The notes beneath the pieces were generated by a model. The model ran no database searches and had not been told where the DNA came from. It saw only the letters and a list, made by a program, of their open reading frames with translations. This document shows positions 23,500-33,329 of a stretch of DNA of 64,000 nt, piece after piece. Position numbers and translations under genes: made by a program. Positions within the stretch are counted from its first letter, which is position 1. Every line of letters begins with the position of its first letter. This DNA is from Rutidosis leptorrhynchoides. Its lineage: Eukaryota > Streptophyta > Magnoliopsida > Asterales > Asteraceae. The stretch covers positions 6,202,001-6,266,000 of the forward strand of contig NC_092341.1 in NCBI RefSeq assembly GCF_046630445.1. The letters run 5' to 3'.

Positions 23500-23794
23500 G
23501 TTAAAAAAGAAAATGAATAAAAGGAAACTAAAAAGTAATAATAATATAATTAAAAAGGGATTTTTAAGAAGGAAAAAAAGGTATATCAAAACACCTCAGG
23601 GTATTTTCCATCTTGTCATTGTGAATAGTAAGTGACACTTAGTAAAAGAAAATGAAAAAAAATAGTAACCAAAAAGGAATAATAATATAATTAAAAGGGG
23701 ATTTTTAAAAAGGGAAAAAAGGTAAATCAAAACACCTCAAAGTCAGGGGTATTTTCCATCTTGGCATTGTGAATAGTAAATGACACTTAGTATG
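23500..23794. repeat. Tandem duplication of about 148 bp
   Basis: Two diverged head-to-tail copies, about 23500-23642 and 23643-23794. Each contains AATAATAATATAATTAAAA, then AAAACACCTCA, then GGTATTTTCCATCTTG and GTGACACTTAGTA or its variant. CCGCGCTTCG occurs on either side (near 23393 and 23819). No gene. Confidence 0.75.
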
Positions 23795-24244
23795 TTAGAT
23801 AATAACTAGTTGTGTGCCCCGCGCTTCGCTGTGGGTTTTGAGCGACTATGAAGCTGCTATTTAAGAATACGGTTTTTTTTTTAAATTAGTGACGACTTAG
23901 TTATCCCGTTTATGGTATTCGGTTTTAATAATGAGAAGGTCGAATGTGAGCCAATGTGATAGTAACATGATATGATACAACTTAGAATGTTTAGGAGTAA
24001 AAAAAAGTAATATGGGTGACATTTTTTGTGGGGAAAAATAAGGTAAAAAAAATCGAGAGAGCGTTATTGTGCGGGCCTTTAGGAAAGTTGTAGGGAAGTA
24101 AGGGGGATGTCAAAAAAAAAAATTCACCGTAGCATAGTAGTACCCCTTTTGGGTACAACTGTTTATGCAAAAAGTACAAGTAGTTAAAGCGTAATAATGG
24201 TACTGTTCACTTACTATTTGGGCACTTTGTCAATTAGTATGAGT

Positions 24245-24282
24245 ATGAATATGAATATGAATATGAATATGAATATGAATAT
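24245..24282. repeat. (GAATAT)n microsatellite
   Basis: Six to seven tandem hexamers. Confidence 0.95.
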
Positions 24283-24577
24283 TTGTTGTAATTATTAGTT
24301 AAAGTGTACATTTTTATAAAATTACAAATGACATAATGCAAGATGAAATAAGTCACCTCCCTTTTATAAAGTTTAGCATGTTAAGGACTTAAGGTTATTA
24401 CTTTGACATATCAAACCGAGGAACTTGTTTGTATGTGCAGATGCGCATGCATTTGTGCACAGAATAAACGTGCGTAATAATGACGTGCATAAGAAATTCC
24501 AAATAAAGTGCATATGTTAAGGGTGCAGAATATTTAAGCGCATCGATTAAGGGCTTGCTCCTTCAATTTATGGACAC

Positions 24578-24865
24578 TATAAATAGAAGGTACCATGACC
24601 TCGTTTTAAGGTTACTTACTATCATTGATGATAAGTCGTATTTTACATTAAAGGTAATATGCTCTCAAGGAGTATGCATATGTTAATACTTGATCGTATG
24701 GATCTTCATGTTTGGGACGTGGCGATTATGCACTTGAAGATGAATAATATTCAAGTGATGATTGTAGGGTGCTTAAAACATAAGAACACCCCCATTCTCC
24801 ATTATGTTTGCACTCGAATCTGTCTAAATCCGTTATGGACCAAAATAGTCTCAATTAGTGAATGA
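24578..24865 (+). other. TATA box followed by an unidentified 68-codon ORF
   Basis: TATAAATA at 24578-24585 is in excellent plant context (CTATAAATAGAAGG). It precedes an ATG at 24659 opening a frame of 68 codons, rich in Met, Ile and Leu (MLSRSMHMLILD at the start). I recognise no domain. Since it lies inside the inverted-repeat unit, it could be cargo picked up by the element or chance. No second exon could be argued. Confidence 0.3.
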
Positions 24866-25091
24866 GTTTTTGAAGCCAGATCCGTAATACATCGCTAGTA
24901 GGTTTGTAGTGAGAAATTAATTTTTTTTTTGTGTGACGGCTCTGCCATGGGTTATTATAAATTTAATTTAGTTTTTTTTATTTATATTTTGATTTCATGA
25001 AATTATTTGAATGTTAAGAAATTAGGATATATGTATTTGGATTTGTTTGATTTTGGGTTGTGTTTAGAAGAAGAAGATCAAGATGTCTATG

Positions 25092-25548
25092 TGTTGGGAA
25101 ATTACGGCCTCACTAATTTCCAATAAACGCCTAACGAGTAACAGTAACAAAATAAGAACACACAACACAAGAATTTAACGTGAAAACTCCAAAACAGGAG
25201 AAAAACAACGGGCCCCTAAAGAGAGAAATACAGTATATCACAAATTATTACAATGACATAGACAACTCTCTTAAGCCAACTACACTCTTCAAAGTATCTA
25301 ACTAATACAACTCTCAAACAAGGGTAAGAAAGAAAGAAATAATCAAATACTCAAAGTGTATTGATTGGTGCAAGTTGAAAGTATGCCCATGACCTCCTTT
25401 TATAACCAAGTCATCCACCTCCAACTTCTTCCCTCCACCGAGGTGGGACAACTTCATTTTATATTTCAAAGAGGTTACACCTCTCTTCTTCCATCCACCA
25501 ATGTGGGACAAGTAACCATATCATTTTTCAATCAAAAATAAACCAATA
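25092..25548 (-). repeat. Copia 3' LTR
   Basis: Minus-strand LTR ending ...AATTTCCCAACA at 25092. It is close in sequence to the right LTR. It carries two USE-like plus TATA modules described separately. Confidence 0.88.
25398..25509 (-). promoter_or_regulatory. Two tandem snRNA-type USE+TATA modules, 3' LTR
   Basis: Minus strand: GTCCCACATTG (25499-25509), 35 bp, TATAAAA; then GTCCCACCTCG (25439-25449), 34 bp, TATAAAA (25398-25404). The plant snRNA upstream sequence element is RTCCCACATCG. As I recall, its spacing to TATA is 33-34 bp in Pol II snRNA genes and about 10 bp shorter in Pol III ones. Flanking GTGGAGGGAAGAAG also repeats, so the module was duplicated. Confidence 0.7.
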
Positions 25549-26174
25549 AATCTCCACCTTATCGATAGAAAAAGATAATCATACTTCCACATTGCAAAGA
25601 TAACCGACGTAGATGCTTCCTCGACGATAACTTCAAGATCCTCATCTTCATGCCGCTGATATCATCTCCCAAGAGACAAAACTTGCATCCTCGTCGAACA
25701 TTGTCAAGATCTAACAATCATTGTCTTCACAGACAATCATAACTTTTAACAGAATTATCATACTCCACCATAAAGAGTATAGCACTTAGAATATCACATT
25801 ACAAGCATTTCACATCAGCACATGTTGTATACCCAGCTGAACTGTTAAGGTGCAACTTCCTGTTTGGCTTTCCCTGGAAGTTTCATCAGCTACAACATCT
25901 GTTTCCACCACACAACCTGCAACAACGCCAAACGAATGCCGATGTGCAATAGTGGAACCGCTAACGAACATCCCTTTCCATGGTGGCACGGGCACACCAT
26001 GAGGATGACGTGACTTCAGAGGAATTTTTCACTCTCCGTAACAACGGATACATCATTAGCGCCTTTGGAGCCATTTGCTATATTAGCTCCACCTGGATAA
26101 TTAACAGTTACATGCCCAGTCTTCCTGCACCTCCAGCATACCAGATTCTTCCCGGAGTTTTTCTTCCTCCTATC
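25549..26174 (-). pseudogene. Copia gag remnant, downstream part
   Basis: Continues the gag at 28279-28916 beyond the solo LTR. On the minus strand a decayed zinc knuckle is visible (CWRCRKTGHVTVNY, last cysteine lost), followed by frames broken by stops. The best open piece is 25810-25995. It runs directly to the purine-rich end AAGGTGGAGATTTAT before the 3' LTR, so no polymerase region is present. Confidence 0.55.
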
Positions 26175-26235
26175 TGTAACAACTCAAACCAAACCAACCG
26201 AACACGCGAAATAAATTTTTTTTTTATACAGTGTA

Positions 26236-26274
26236 GTGCGCCACGCGCACCACCTCAGGGTGCGCGGCGCGCAC
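26236..26274. repeat. Palindrome pair near the 3' end of the solo LTR
   Basis: GTGCGC-CAC-GCGCAC (26236-26250) and GTGCGC-GGC-GCGCAC (26260-26274), 9 bp apart. Identical 6-bp arms, different 3-base centres. Confidence 0.9.
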
Positions 26275-26946
26275 AGGCCCATTTCAGTTCTGTCCGTTTT
26301 TTGTCAATTTTCAAATAAAGATCTCCCACTTCCTGACATATTTAGACGAAACGCTTTTCACAACATGATATAATAGTTAAAACTCACAAGATTCAATAAT
26401 AAAATAAGTTTTACGAAACCGGTCCCACATATGCCGTAATACGAGTTTCGTACAAAAGTTTGAGTTTCGACCACACTAGTTTAAATTCCAAACGACACTA
26501 TGAGCATGGTGTTTGGGGTTAAACTACCCAAATCTCGGTCAAACTCCAAAAGCTATAACATCCAAAAGCGTCCCCTAACAAACAAGCGGGATCTCTAATC
26601 CATACAAATGCCCTTACCCTTGTCTCCGCCGGAGCCTATAAAAAGATAAACAACGAGAGGGTAAGCTAAAGCTTAGTGAATGCAATAATTATACACATAC
26701 ATATATAATATACCTACTTGCAATCACTTACTCATATACCGCATACATGCTAGCAACACAATTAGCTTATAATCTCAAATACAAAGCTAGTAACCTCCAA
26801 TACCACAAGCTAGCATAACAATCGCATATAAATGTAACTCGAATAATATAATATGCTTACGCTTACAACACAATAACCATGATTAACCAATCGTACAAGG
26901 GAATGGCGCTCGCGAAAGGCCATCGGTGTTCATAACATCCGTTAGT

Positions 26947-27264
26947 GTACTTAACACCTCGTATCACTAAACCCTCGGGTGGCATCTTAACACCTCGATA
27001 CTTCACCCTGAGTGGCATCTTAACACCTCGATGCTTCACCCTTTATTTTACGGAGTGGCGCCTTAACACCTCGACACTTCACTCCTAGGTGGCATCTTAA
27101 CACCTCGATGCTTCACCCTGAGTGGCATCTTAACACCTCGATGCTTCACTCGTCAATTTACTTAGAGTGGCATCTTAACACCTCGATGCTTCACCCCGAG
27201 TGGCGTCTTAACACCTCGACACTTCACTCGTCACGTGAAACGTGGTGTCTTAGCACTTCGACAC
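26947..27264 (-). repeat. Array of nine covarying hairpins in the solo LTR
   Basis: Nine units of 5-bp stem and 10-base loop (sense GAGGUGUUAA, once GAAGUGCUAA). Sense-strand arms: GUAUC/GAUGC (26982-27001); GCAUC/GAUGC (27015-27034, 27092-27111, 27125-27144, 27170-27189); GUGUC/GGCGC (27058-27077, with an outer GGAGUG/CACUCC stem); GUGUC/GACGC (27203-27222); GUGUC/GACAC (27245-27264). The unit near 26947 is degenerate. Every imperfect pair in the other eight is G-U on the element's sense strand. Confidence 0.85.
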
Positions 27265-28149
27265 TTCACATCTCAAACTACAACAAATAGATACATTATA
27301 TACCTACGCATCTAATTATTCCACTCACCTTGGTGCCTTGAACAATGCAATACCAAAATCCGATTTAACAAACCAACAACAATACAATTAGGGTGGATTT
27401 ACAAACCAACCCAATTTAACACTTAGTGCAATTTCGACCCATTAGCACTTACTTCCAATTTGACTAAGTCAAATCTCGCCCAAAACACTCATAATCGCAA
27501 TCAACTAGTGATTATGTTCTAACACTACATTTTACTCAAAGTTTCATCAACAAAACACTTACTTGCATCATTATGACACAAAACCCATTTTGACCAAATC
27601 TCAAGTCAAAACACCCATTTGCAAATTTACACCACTAATCACTTATAACCTAAGTTAACTAGTGATTTTAACACCCAAACATGATTATCAACTAATCAAT
27701 TTCATCATCCAACCCAAAACCCACCAACAATGGTTATTAACACCATTTACTAGCTCAATCTCCCAATTATCAACTAGTGGGTTTACTCAAGAACACCCAT
27801 TTCAAAACCCCAATTATGAACACTAATCATGCTATGAAAACTTGGAGTGAGAACTTACCAATACTACCACAACATAGCCGTGAACAAGATGAACAACTTT
27901 AATACTTGTGACTTCGATCAATTCAAGCTTCTTCTTTTCCAAATGAAGCTCTCTCTCTCTCTCTCTCTCTAAACTCTTTTTCTCACTCTAGGGTTTGAGG
28001 TTGAAGATGAGAGAGTGGAGATAAGGTTATGGACTTGAAAGAGTCCACCAATCTGCCTTTTGTGGCCTAAAACCGACCCTCAAGTGAAAAGACCAATATG
28101 CACTTCATTAAACTCAAAATAGAAAAAGCAGAAAACTGTCGCTGGGACA

Positions 28150-28187
28150 GTGCGCCGAGCGCACACCTGAAGGTGCGCTGCGCGCAC
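28150..28187. repeat. Palindrome pair near the 5' end of the solo LTR
   Basis: GTGCGC-CGA-GCGCAC (28150-28164) and GTGCGC-TGC-GCGCAC (28173-28187), 8 bp apart. Same arms as the pair at 26236-26274, other centres. Confidence 0.9.
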
Positions 28188-28278
28188 ACACTCATTTTCA
28201 GACAGTGAGTTCCAGTTTGCTACAGTTTGATTATTCGATGTTTAGGTACACTTGTACACTTGGGTTTAGGGTCTTACA

Positions 28279-28916
28279 CTATCCGAACACAACAGTACCA
28301 AACTTTCTGATGACGAGACCCCATTACCTTCCAGCCTTTTCTCCTCGGATAGGATCTTGCTAGTAACGTCTTCAAACTTTAAAGTTTCATTCTCATACAT
28401 CAAAATAGGTTTCATGTGCTCATAGGACGATGACAAAGATAATATCAACCTCAAAGTTTTATCTTCATCTTCCACTTTAACTCCAATAGCCTCCAGTTCC
28501 GAAACAATACCATTCAGAATGCTCAGATGATCGAAAATCTTTGAACCCCCATCCATACGCAAAGTAAGAAACTGTTCTTTAAGTCACAACCGATTTGAGA
28601 TGCCCTTGCCCTGGTACAACTGCTCCAACTTATCCCAAAACTCCTTAGCCGTTGATAACTCGTGCACATTTGCAAGCACATTCTTTGCAAGACACAAACG
28701 AATCGCACTTGCCGCCCTCAAATCCATATCATCTCATTCTTCTTCATCGAACTTACAGCTAGAATCACTGCCGAAATCAAAAGTGGGTTTACCTTTCAAT
28801 GCCTTGCGTAAACCGGACTGAATCAACACATCCTTGACTTGAACTTGCCACAAGCCAAAATTGATCCTTTCATCAAATTTCCCTACATCAAACCTCATTG
28901 GACTGAACTTCGACAT
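28279..28916 (-). pseudogene. Copia gag (UBN2 type), upstream part, two internal stops
   Basis: Minus-strand frame starting ATG at 28914-28916 (MSKFSPMRFDVGKFDER, then NFGLWQVQVKDVLIQ). It continues through LSILNGIVSELEAIGVKVED and LRLILSLSSSYEHMKPIL, characteristic of Copia gag proteins. Two in-frame TGA codons interrupt it, one after KFDEEE near 28734 and one near 28590. The solo LTR cuts it at 28279 and the remnant resumes at 26174. Confidence 0.85.
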
Positions 28917-29195
28917 CGTATCCGTATATTATGAACAACACTTTCTCTGATTTTTCTCACGTTTCAACTGGCCGATAGATGTAGTGGAGAGGCAGGATCC
29001 GTTAAATTGGAAAATCCAGCAACCAACTCCACTATAAATTCTTGATACCACTTACTCCGAATCAAAAAAATAATGTTGTCTATCAGATACCTTATACGAT
29101 CAATAGAAGTAGTTTCTGATGTGGAAGCTCAGACTAAGCCGCGACCACAGAGCATACTCCGACTCCTATAACCGAGATCCTCTGCCAAACCTGAC

Positions 29196-29207
29196 GCTCT
29201 GATACCA
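29196..29207 (-). other. Copia primer binding site
   Basis: Minus strand TGGTATCAGAGC, a perfect initiator tRNA-Met primer site, 2 bp inside the LTR. Confidence 0.92.
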
Positions 29208-29209
29208 GT

Positions 29210-29669
29210 TGTTGGGAAATTACGGCCTCACTAATTCCCAACAAACGCCCAATGAAAAACAGTAAAGAAATAAGAACAATTCACAACACAAGAATTTAAT
29301 GTGGAAACTCCAAAACAGGAGAAAAACCACGGGCCCCCAAAGAGAGAAATACACTATATTACAAATTGTTACAATGACATAGACAACTCTCTTAAGCCAA
29401 CTACACTCTCCAAAGTATTTAACTAATACAACTCTCAAACAAGAGTAAGAAAGAAAGAAATAATCAAATACTTAAAGTGTATTGATTGACGCAAGTTGAA
29501 AGTATGACCATGACCTTCTTTTATATCCAAGTCATCTACCTCCAACTTCTTCCTCCCACTGATGTGGGACAACTTCATTTTATATTTCAAAGAGATTACA
29601 CCCCTCTTCTTCCATCCACCAATGTGGGACAAGTAACCATATTATTTTTCAATTAAAAATAAACCAATA
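29210..29669 (-). repeat. Copia 5' LTR
   Basis: Partner of 25092-25548, adjacent to the primer site. The outer end reads AAACCAATA on the plus strand. Confidence 0.88.
29519..29630 (-). promoter_or_regulatory. Two tandem snRNA-type USE+TATA modules, 5' LTR
   Basis: Minus strand: GTCCCACATTG (29620-29630), 35 bp, TATAAAA; then GTCCCACATCA (29560-29570), 34 bp, TATAAAA (29519-29525). Spacing is unchanged from the 3' LTR copy although bases between have changed. GTCCCACATCA is one base from the plant USE consensus. Confidence 0.7.
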
Positions 29670-29909
29670 GTATGAATATATGGAGATCAAGACAAGATGA
29701 GGAGAATGACATGAAAATGATTAAAATACCCTCATGTGCATTACATATGTCATGATTTAACAGAGATTGTTAACATCCGTTTGGGACATGGAACACCCAC
29801 GCAAGATTTTGGAAATACGTTGACCACCCACGTCAACAAAAATTACGAGGATGCGGCGTGAAATATAGTGTGGAGTACTAGGACCACCACGTATTTTTTT
29901 CTAAACCAT

Positions 29910-31163
29910 TATTAATACTCTGTATCTATTATTTTATTATAATTATAAAACCAGAACGAATAACAAGTACTAGACTAATTTCCAATGGAAACAAATTTTG
30001 GTTGGTTTCAAGGGTCCCAAACTCCTAGTCATTGCATTAGTTGCCCAACGACAACATTTTTATGTTAAGTCGAAATCTAAGAAAATAAGGGATGAAAAAA
30101 AGTTAAAAGTTGTGTATAATATCAAGTTTACGTCTTCTACTGACCTCTAGTTGGGTTGGACGAGCTCGTTCTACAATGTCGTGCTTTTCAACATTTAGAG
30201 TTATCGTGCTTCGAAAAAAAAACATCATTTAAATGTCCTGAATGAATGATAAATTGAATTGAACTTTCAACTTCATAATTATACGTGAGTTGATAGTTTG
30301 TTTTCGGGTGTTATGTTTTTGTTTCGATTCTTGTTCGTTTTTGGATGTATATTGGGTGATTTTAGTTTTCTATTATAAATGTTTGTATTCTCATGTTGTT
30401 GAAGTTTTATATTTATAAAAAGTCTTTGTTTCTATATAAATATTTGTATTTTTAGGAAAAAGTAGAATAATAGGGTAAAAATATTAGTTTGCACCCTAAA
30501 AACCTCGGGAGTGGATATAATATCGTCGATGTTAATGAACATTAATGTCGGGAATTTGACATTAACTACTACGTCCAAAGTTAAACATTAAAAGTCGGTT
30601 AATCCGAGGTTAAACTTTTTCTTCCATTTCTTTTAATTTTCATCAGTTTGAAAAGATTTGATGAACTCTTTCCATATCAAGTTTTAACATCCTTGAGTTG
30701 AATTCGATGTTAAAATTTAAACGATTTTAACATTCAACCGCTCCTTATCCTCTAAATGCAAAGTATCTTTTGTATTCAAACAATCAAGGTACAAGCTTTA
30801 TATGTCTTGCATCAAACTTTAGACACCAATAATAACATGTGTTGCTAAGACAATGTCATCGGTTTGTTAGTGACAAAACGTGAAAAGATAACTCAAAAAA
30901 TTTGAAACCTTCTGAATCAAACAAATTGTTGTCAAATAGTACGGCATAATTGACAAAATGAAATATGACTCATATTGTTTTATCAAGATCCAATAATTAG
31001 TTGGGTTGCAGCAAGATAAAAAATGGTTAAACTCATCATGAAAATTGATACTAGAAGCAAATCTATACCACAACTTTATGTCTCACTTTTTCACTCCTCA
31101 TCATTTCATATAAATTTAATTAAAATTTCCAACGCGTTATCTCTTACAAATCAGTAACAATTC
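29910..31163. other. Unassigned AT-rich DNA
   Basis: No gene. Between about 30490 and 30760 short words such as GATGTTAA, TGTCGGG and TTAACATC recur in both orientations, in the style of subterminal repeats of CACTA-type elements. No CACTA terminus or 3-bp duplication was found, so this remains a guess. Confidence 0.3.
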
Positions 31164-33329
31164 TTTTTTTTTTTTTTTTTTTTTTTTTTGAAAAGCCAAC
31201 AAATTATTTTATTAATAGCAAAGGGAACTATTACATGGAAACAAAAATAACAGGTTATTAAGAACCTCTGGCAACTCGAAGAAGCTATACAAGTAAGCCT
31301 ATTCTAAACAGCACGAGACAAGAAGAAAAAAGAAAAAGAACATGAAGAGTATCGGAGTATATGCAGGAAAAAAGCTTAACATCTTCAATTGTTAAATGGA
31401 GAGGACAACTTGTACAAGACAAGCCGGGCAGGATAGGTGACGCAGTGTTGGGATCCAACGACAAAGTGTTCTATCCTAACCCACTTAGCCCCGGAAACCA
31501 AGAAGCAATCGAAGATTTAAGCTGAAAAAAACCTACATGTCAACCGATACCTGTTTTTGATGGTGGGTTTGCATCGAAAGAAATGGGGTTGGTGATCCAT
31601 TGTAGCCATTTCAAGTTGCCTTTTTTCCAACGATGTTTAATCCATTCGAAGGTTTTTGCTTGAATGTCGGAAATGATCTTGGGGCAGCTCTGTTTGGAGT
31701 TTCCAAACACATGGTCGTTTCGGTTTTTTCGAATGTAGTAACTCGTAGTCCATACCACCGCTTGCCAAATTTCCAAGCCGGTGTGCGTTTTAAAAGACGG
31801 GTTTGCGCATTTTGAAAGATCTTTGAGACTTGCAATGTGAAGGTTGTTAATTTCCACCGTTTGAGGATTCTATTCCATATATCTATGGCATGTTTACACG
31901 ACAAAAGAGTATGTTGAAGGGTTTCTAGGTCGTCGTCACAAACCGGGCATCTCGTTGAGTGGAGATCTAAGCCTCGATTGTCCAATTCGGTTCGGACAGG
32001 AAGTTTATTTTGCTTTGCTCGCCAAATGAAAATCCCAATTTTTCGGGGGATCATCGAGTTAGTATCTGTCGGATCAGTGTTAATGGAGGAGGAGGCAACA
32101 AGTTCGTTCAAGTGGGACATGAAGGCCTTTGTAGAGAAGGATTTGAAGTTCCAGATCCATCTATCGGGTTCGGCCTTAGGAGCAGCAATGGAGTTTAGCA
32201 ATGTCGTCGCGTTTATTACTTCAGATTCTACTCTCCATCTAGGTTGAGAGTTCCATGCCCAGTTAAAGGAGATTGTGTTGTCGACCCATTTTATACGATC
32301 ACACACCATGGTTTCTTTATTTGATTCAAGCTTGAACAGTCTCGGGAATGCATCTTTTAACGGTTCTGCTCCGCACCAAATGTCATACCAAAAACTTGTT
32401 TCCGATCCATTACCTACAACCTTAACAAACTCGTTAGAAATAACGCACCTTAATTTCATTAGGGGTTGCTTAATTTGGATGATATTATACCAAGTTCTTC
32501 CCGAGAATTTCTTTAAGTTGGTCACGGAACGAGAAGGGGAGCACCCTAACCCGCCATTAGGGCCATAGATACTTTTAATCACCCGAACCCAAAAAGAATT
32601 TTTGTTACTGAGTAGTTTCCACCACCATTTAGTTAAGAGTGAAAGGTTTTTTAGTTTTAGGGAACCAATGTTAAGCCCACCGTCTCCATAAGGGAGAAGC
32701 ATTTGGTTCCAATTAACCCAAGCCATTTTTTTCTCATAATTCGAACCGCCCCAAAAAAATGATACGACGCATACCTTCGAGTTCCTTTAGAATAGCCATG
32801 GGGGCTTTGAACAGGGAGAAATAGTATAAAGGAGGACTACTCAAGTCTGATTTGATGAGCGTGAGCCTTCCACCAAATGAGATGGATCTAGCTTTCCAAT
32901 CGACTAGCTTTTTTTTTAATTTCTCAAAAACAGGTAGCCAATTATGATGAAGTTTTAGGTTTGCCCCAATTGGGAGGCCAAGGTAGTTAAATGGAAAAGA
33001 CCCTTCTTTACAACCAAACCAAGATGCAAGATTGTTTAGTTCGATATTAGAGGTCCCGATTCCATAGACACAACTTTTGTTTAAATTAATTTTAAGACCT
33101 GACAACTTTTCAAAGCATTTGAGTATTTTTAGTATGTTCCTGACTTCAAGTTTGTTCCATTTACCAAAAATAATTGTGTCATCGGCATATTGTAAATGAG
33201 AAATAATGATTTTATCTGTTCCAATCTCGACTCCATTGATTACTTTTTTATTAATTGCCACGTTTAGTAATTGATTTAAACCCTCTCCTGTTATTATAAA
33301 AAGGAAAGGTGACAAAGGATCACCTTGCC
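31164..33329 (-). mobile_element. 5'-truncated LINE, minus strand
   Basis: Ends with a 27-base T run at 31164-31190 (the poly(A) tail of a minus-strand LINE), followed inwards by a 3' UTR and a broken reverse-transcriptase ORF. At 33330 the coding sequence stops in the middle of the RT motif RQGDPLSPF, where an LTR begins. Its upstream part is displaced beyond the window or lost. Confidence 0.88.
31540..33329 (-). pseudogene. LINE reverse transcriptase ORF2 C-terminal half, frameshifted
   Basis: On the minus strand: RT motif RQGDPLSPFLFI at 33310-33329, the catalytic YADD in ISHLQYADDTIIF, the thumb-like FEKLSGLKINLNKS, then after a one-base shift at a T/G run near 32730 MAWVNWNQMLLPYGDGG and a zf-RVT region (CPVCDDDLETLQHTLLSCKH). 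A second shift near 31850 leads to a C-terminal piece (WTTSYYIRKNRNDHVFG). It encoded the polymerase that reverse-transcribes LINE RNA at the nicked target. The N-terminal endonuclease and RT fingers are absent. Confidence 0.9.

Larger units (their letters stand above)
26175..28278 (-). mobile_element. Tekay-type solo LTR inside the Copia gag
   Basis: 2104 bp, TGTAACAACTC... to ...GGTCTTACA on the plus strand, flanked by a perfect CTATC duplication (26170-26174, 28279-28283). On its sense (minus) strand it is colinear with the Tekay LTR at 20428-22574 in several blocks: ATTAAAGTTGTTCAT, GTGAGTGGAAT, the CACTAACGG block, and TTAGCTTACCCTCTCGTTG. It is therefore a related family. A (CT)n tract lies at 27953-27970. 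No coding sequence. Confidence 0.92.
25092..29669 (-). mobile_element. Copia element lacking most of pol, minus strand
   Basis: Two LTRs of 457-460 bp (25092-25548 and 29210-29669) begin TGTTGGGAAATT on the plus strand. A tRNA-Met primer site lies beside the right LTR, so the right one is the 5' LTR. Flanks CTATG (25087-25091) and GTATG (29670-29674) differ by one base and are likely the target duplication. Apart from an inserted solo LTR the interior is only about 1.5 kb, with a broken gag and no integrase or reverse transcriptase. It therefore depended on other elements or lost pol by deletion. Confidence 0.85.
22693..29909. mobile_element. Long-inverted-repeat unit, possible MULE-like element
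   Basis: About 233 bp at 22693-22925 (ATGGTTTCC..., then GGGTGGTCCCTGTAATT) is recognisably repeated in reverse complement at 29672-29909, with many substitutions and small indels. Long terminal inverted repeats suggest a Mutator-like element. A 9-bp repeat TTAATACTC lies outside, but 24 bp from the left arm and 2 bp from the right, so it is doubtful as target duplication. Without the Copia insertion the interior is about 2.2 kb. No transposase was found. Confidence 0.5.

Noticed and set aside
26947..27264. Regular repeats resembling a CRISPR array
   Set aside because: Spacers are not unique, repeats are imperfect hairpins inside an LTR, and the context is a plant nuclear genome.
22660..29920. 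TTAATACTC as 9-bp target duplication of the inverted-repeat unit
   Set aside because: It lies 24 bp from the left arm but 2 bp from the right, and an AT-rich 9-mer can recur by chance.
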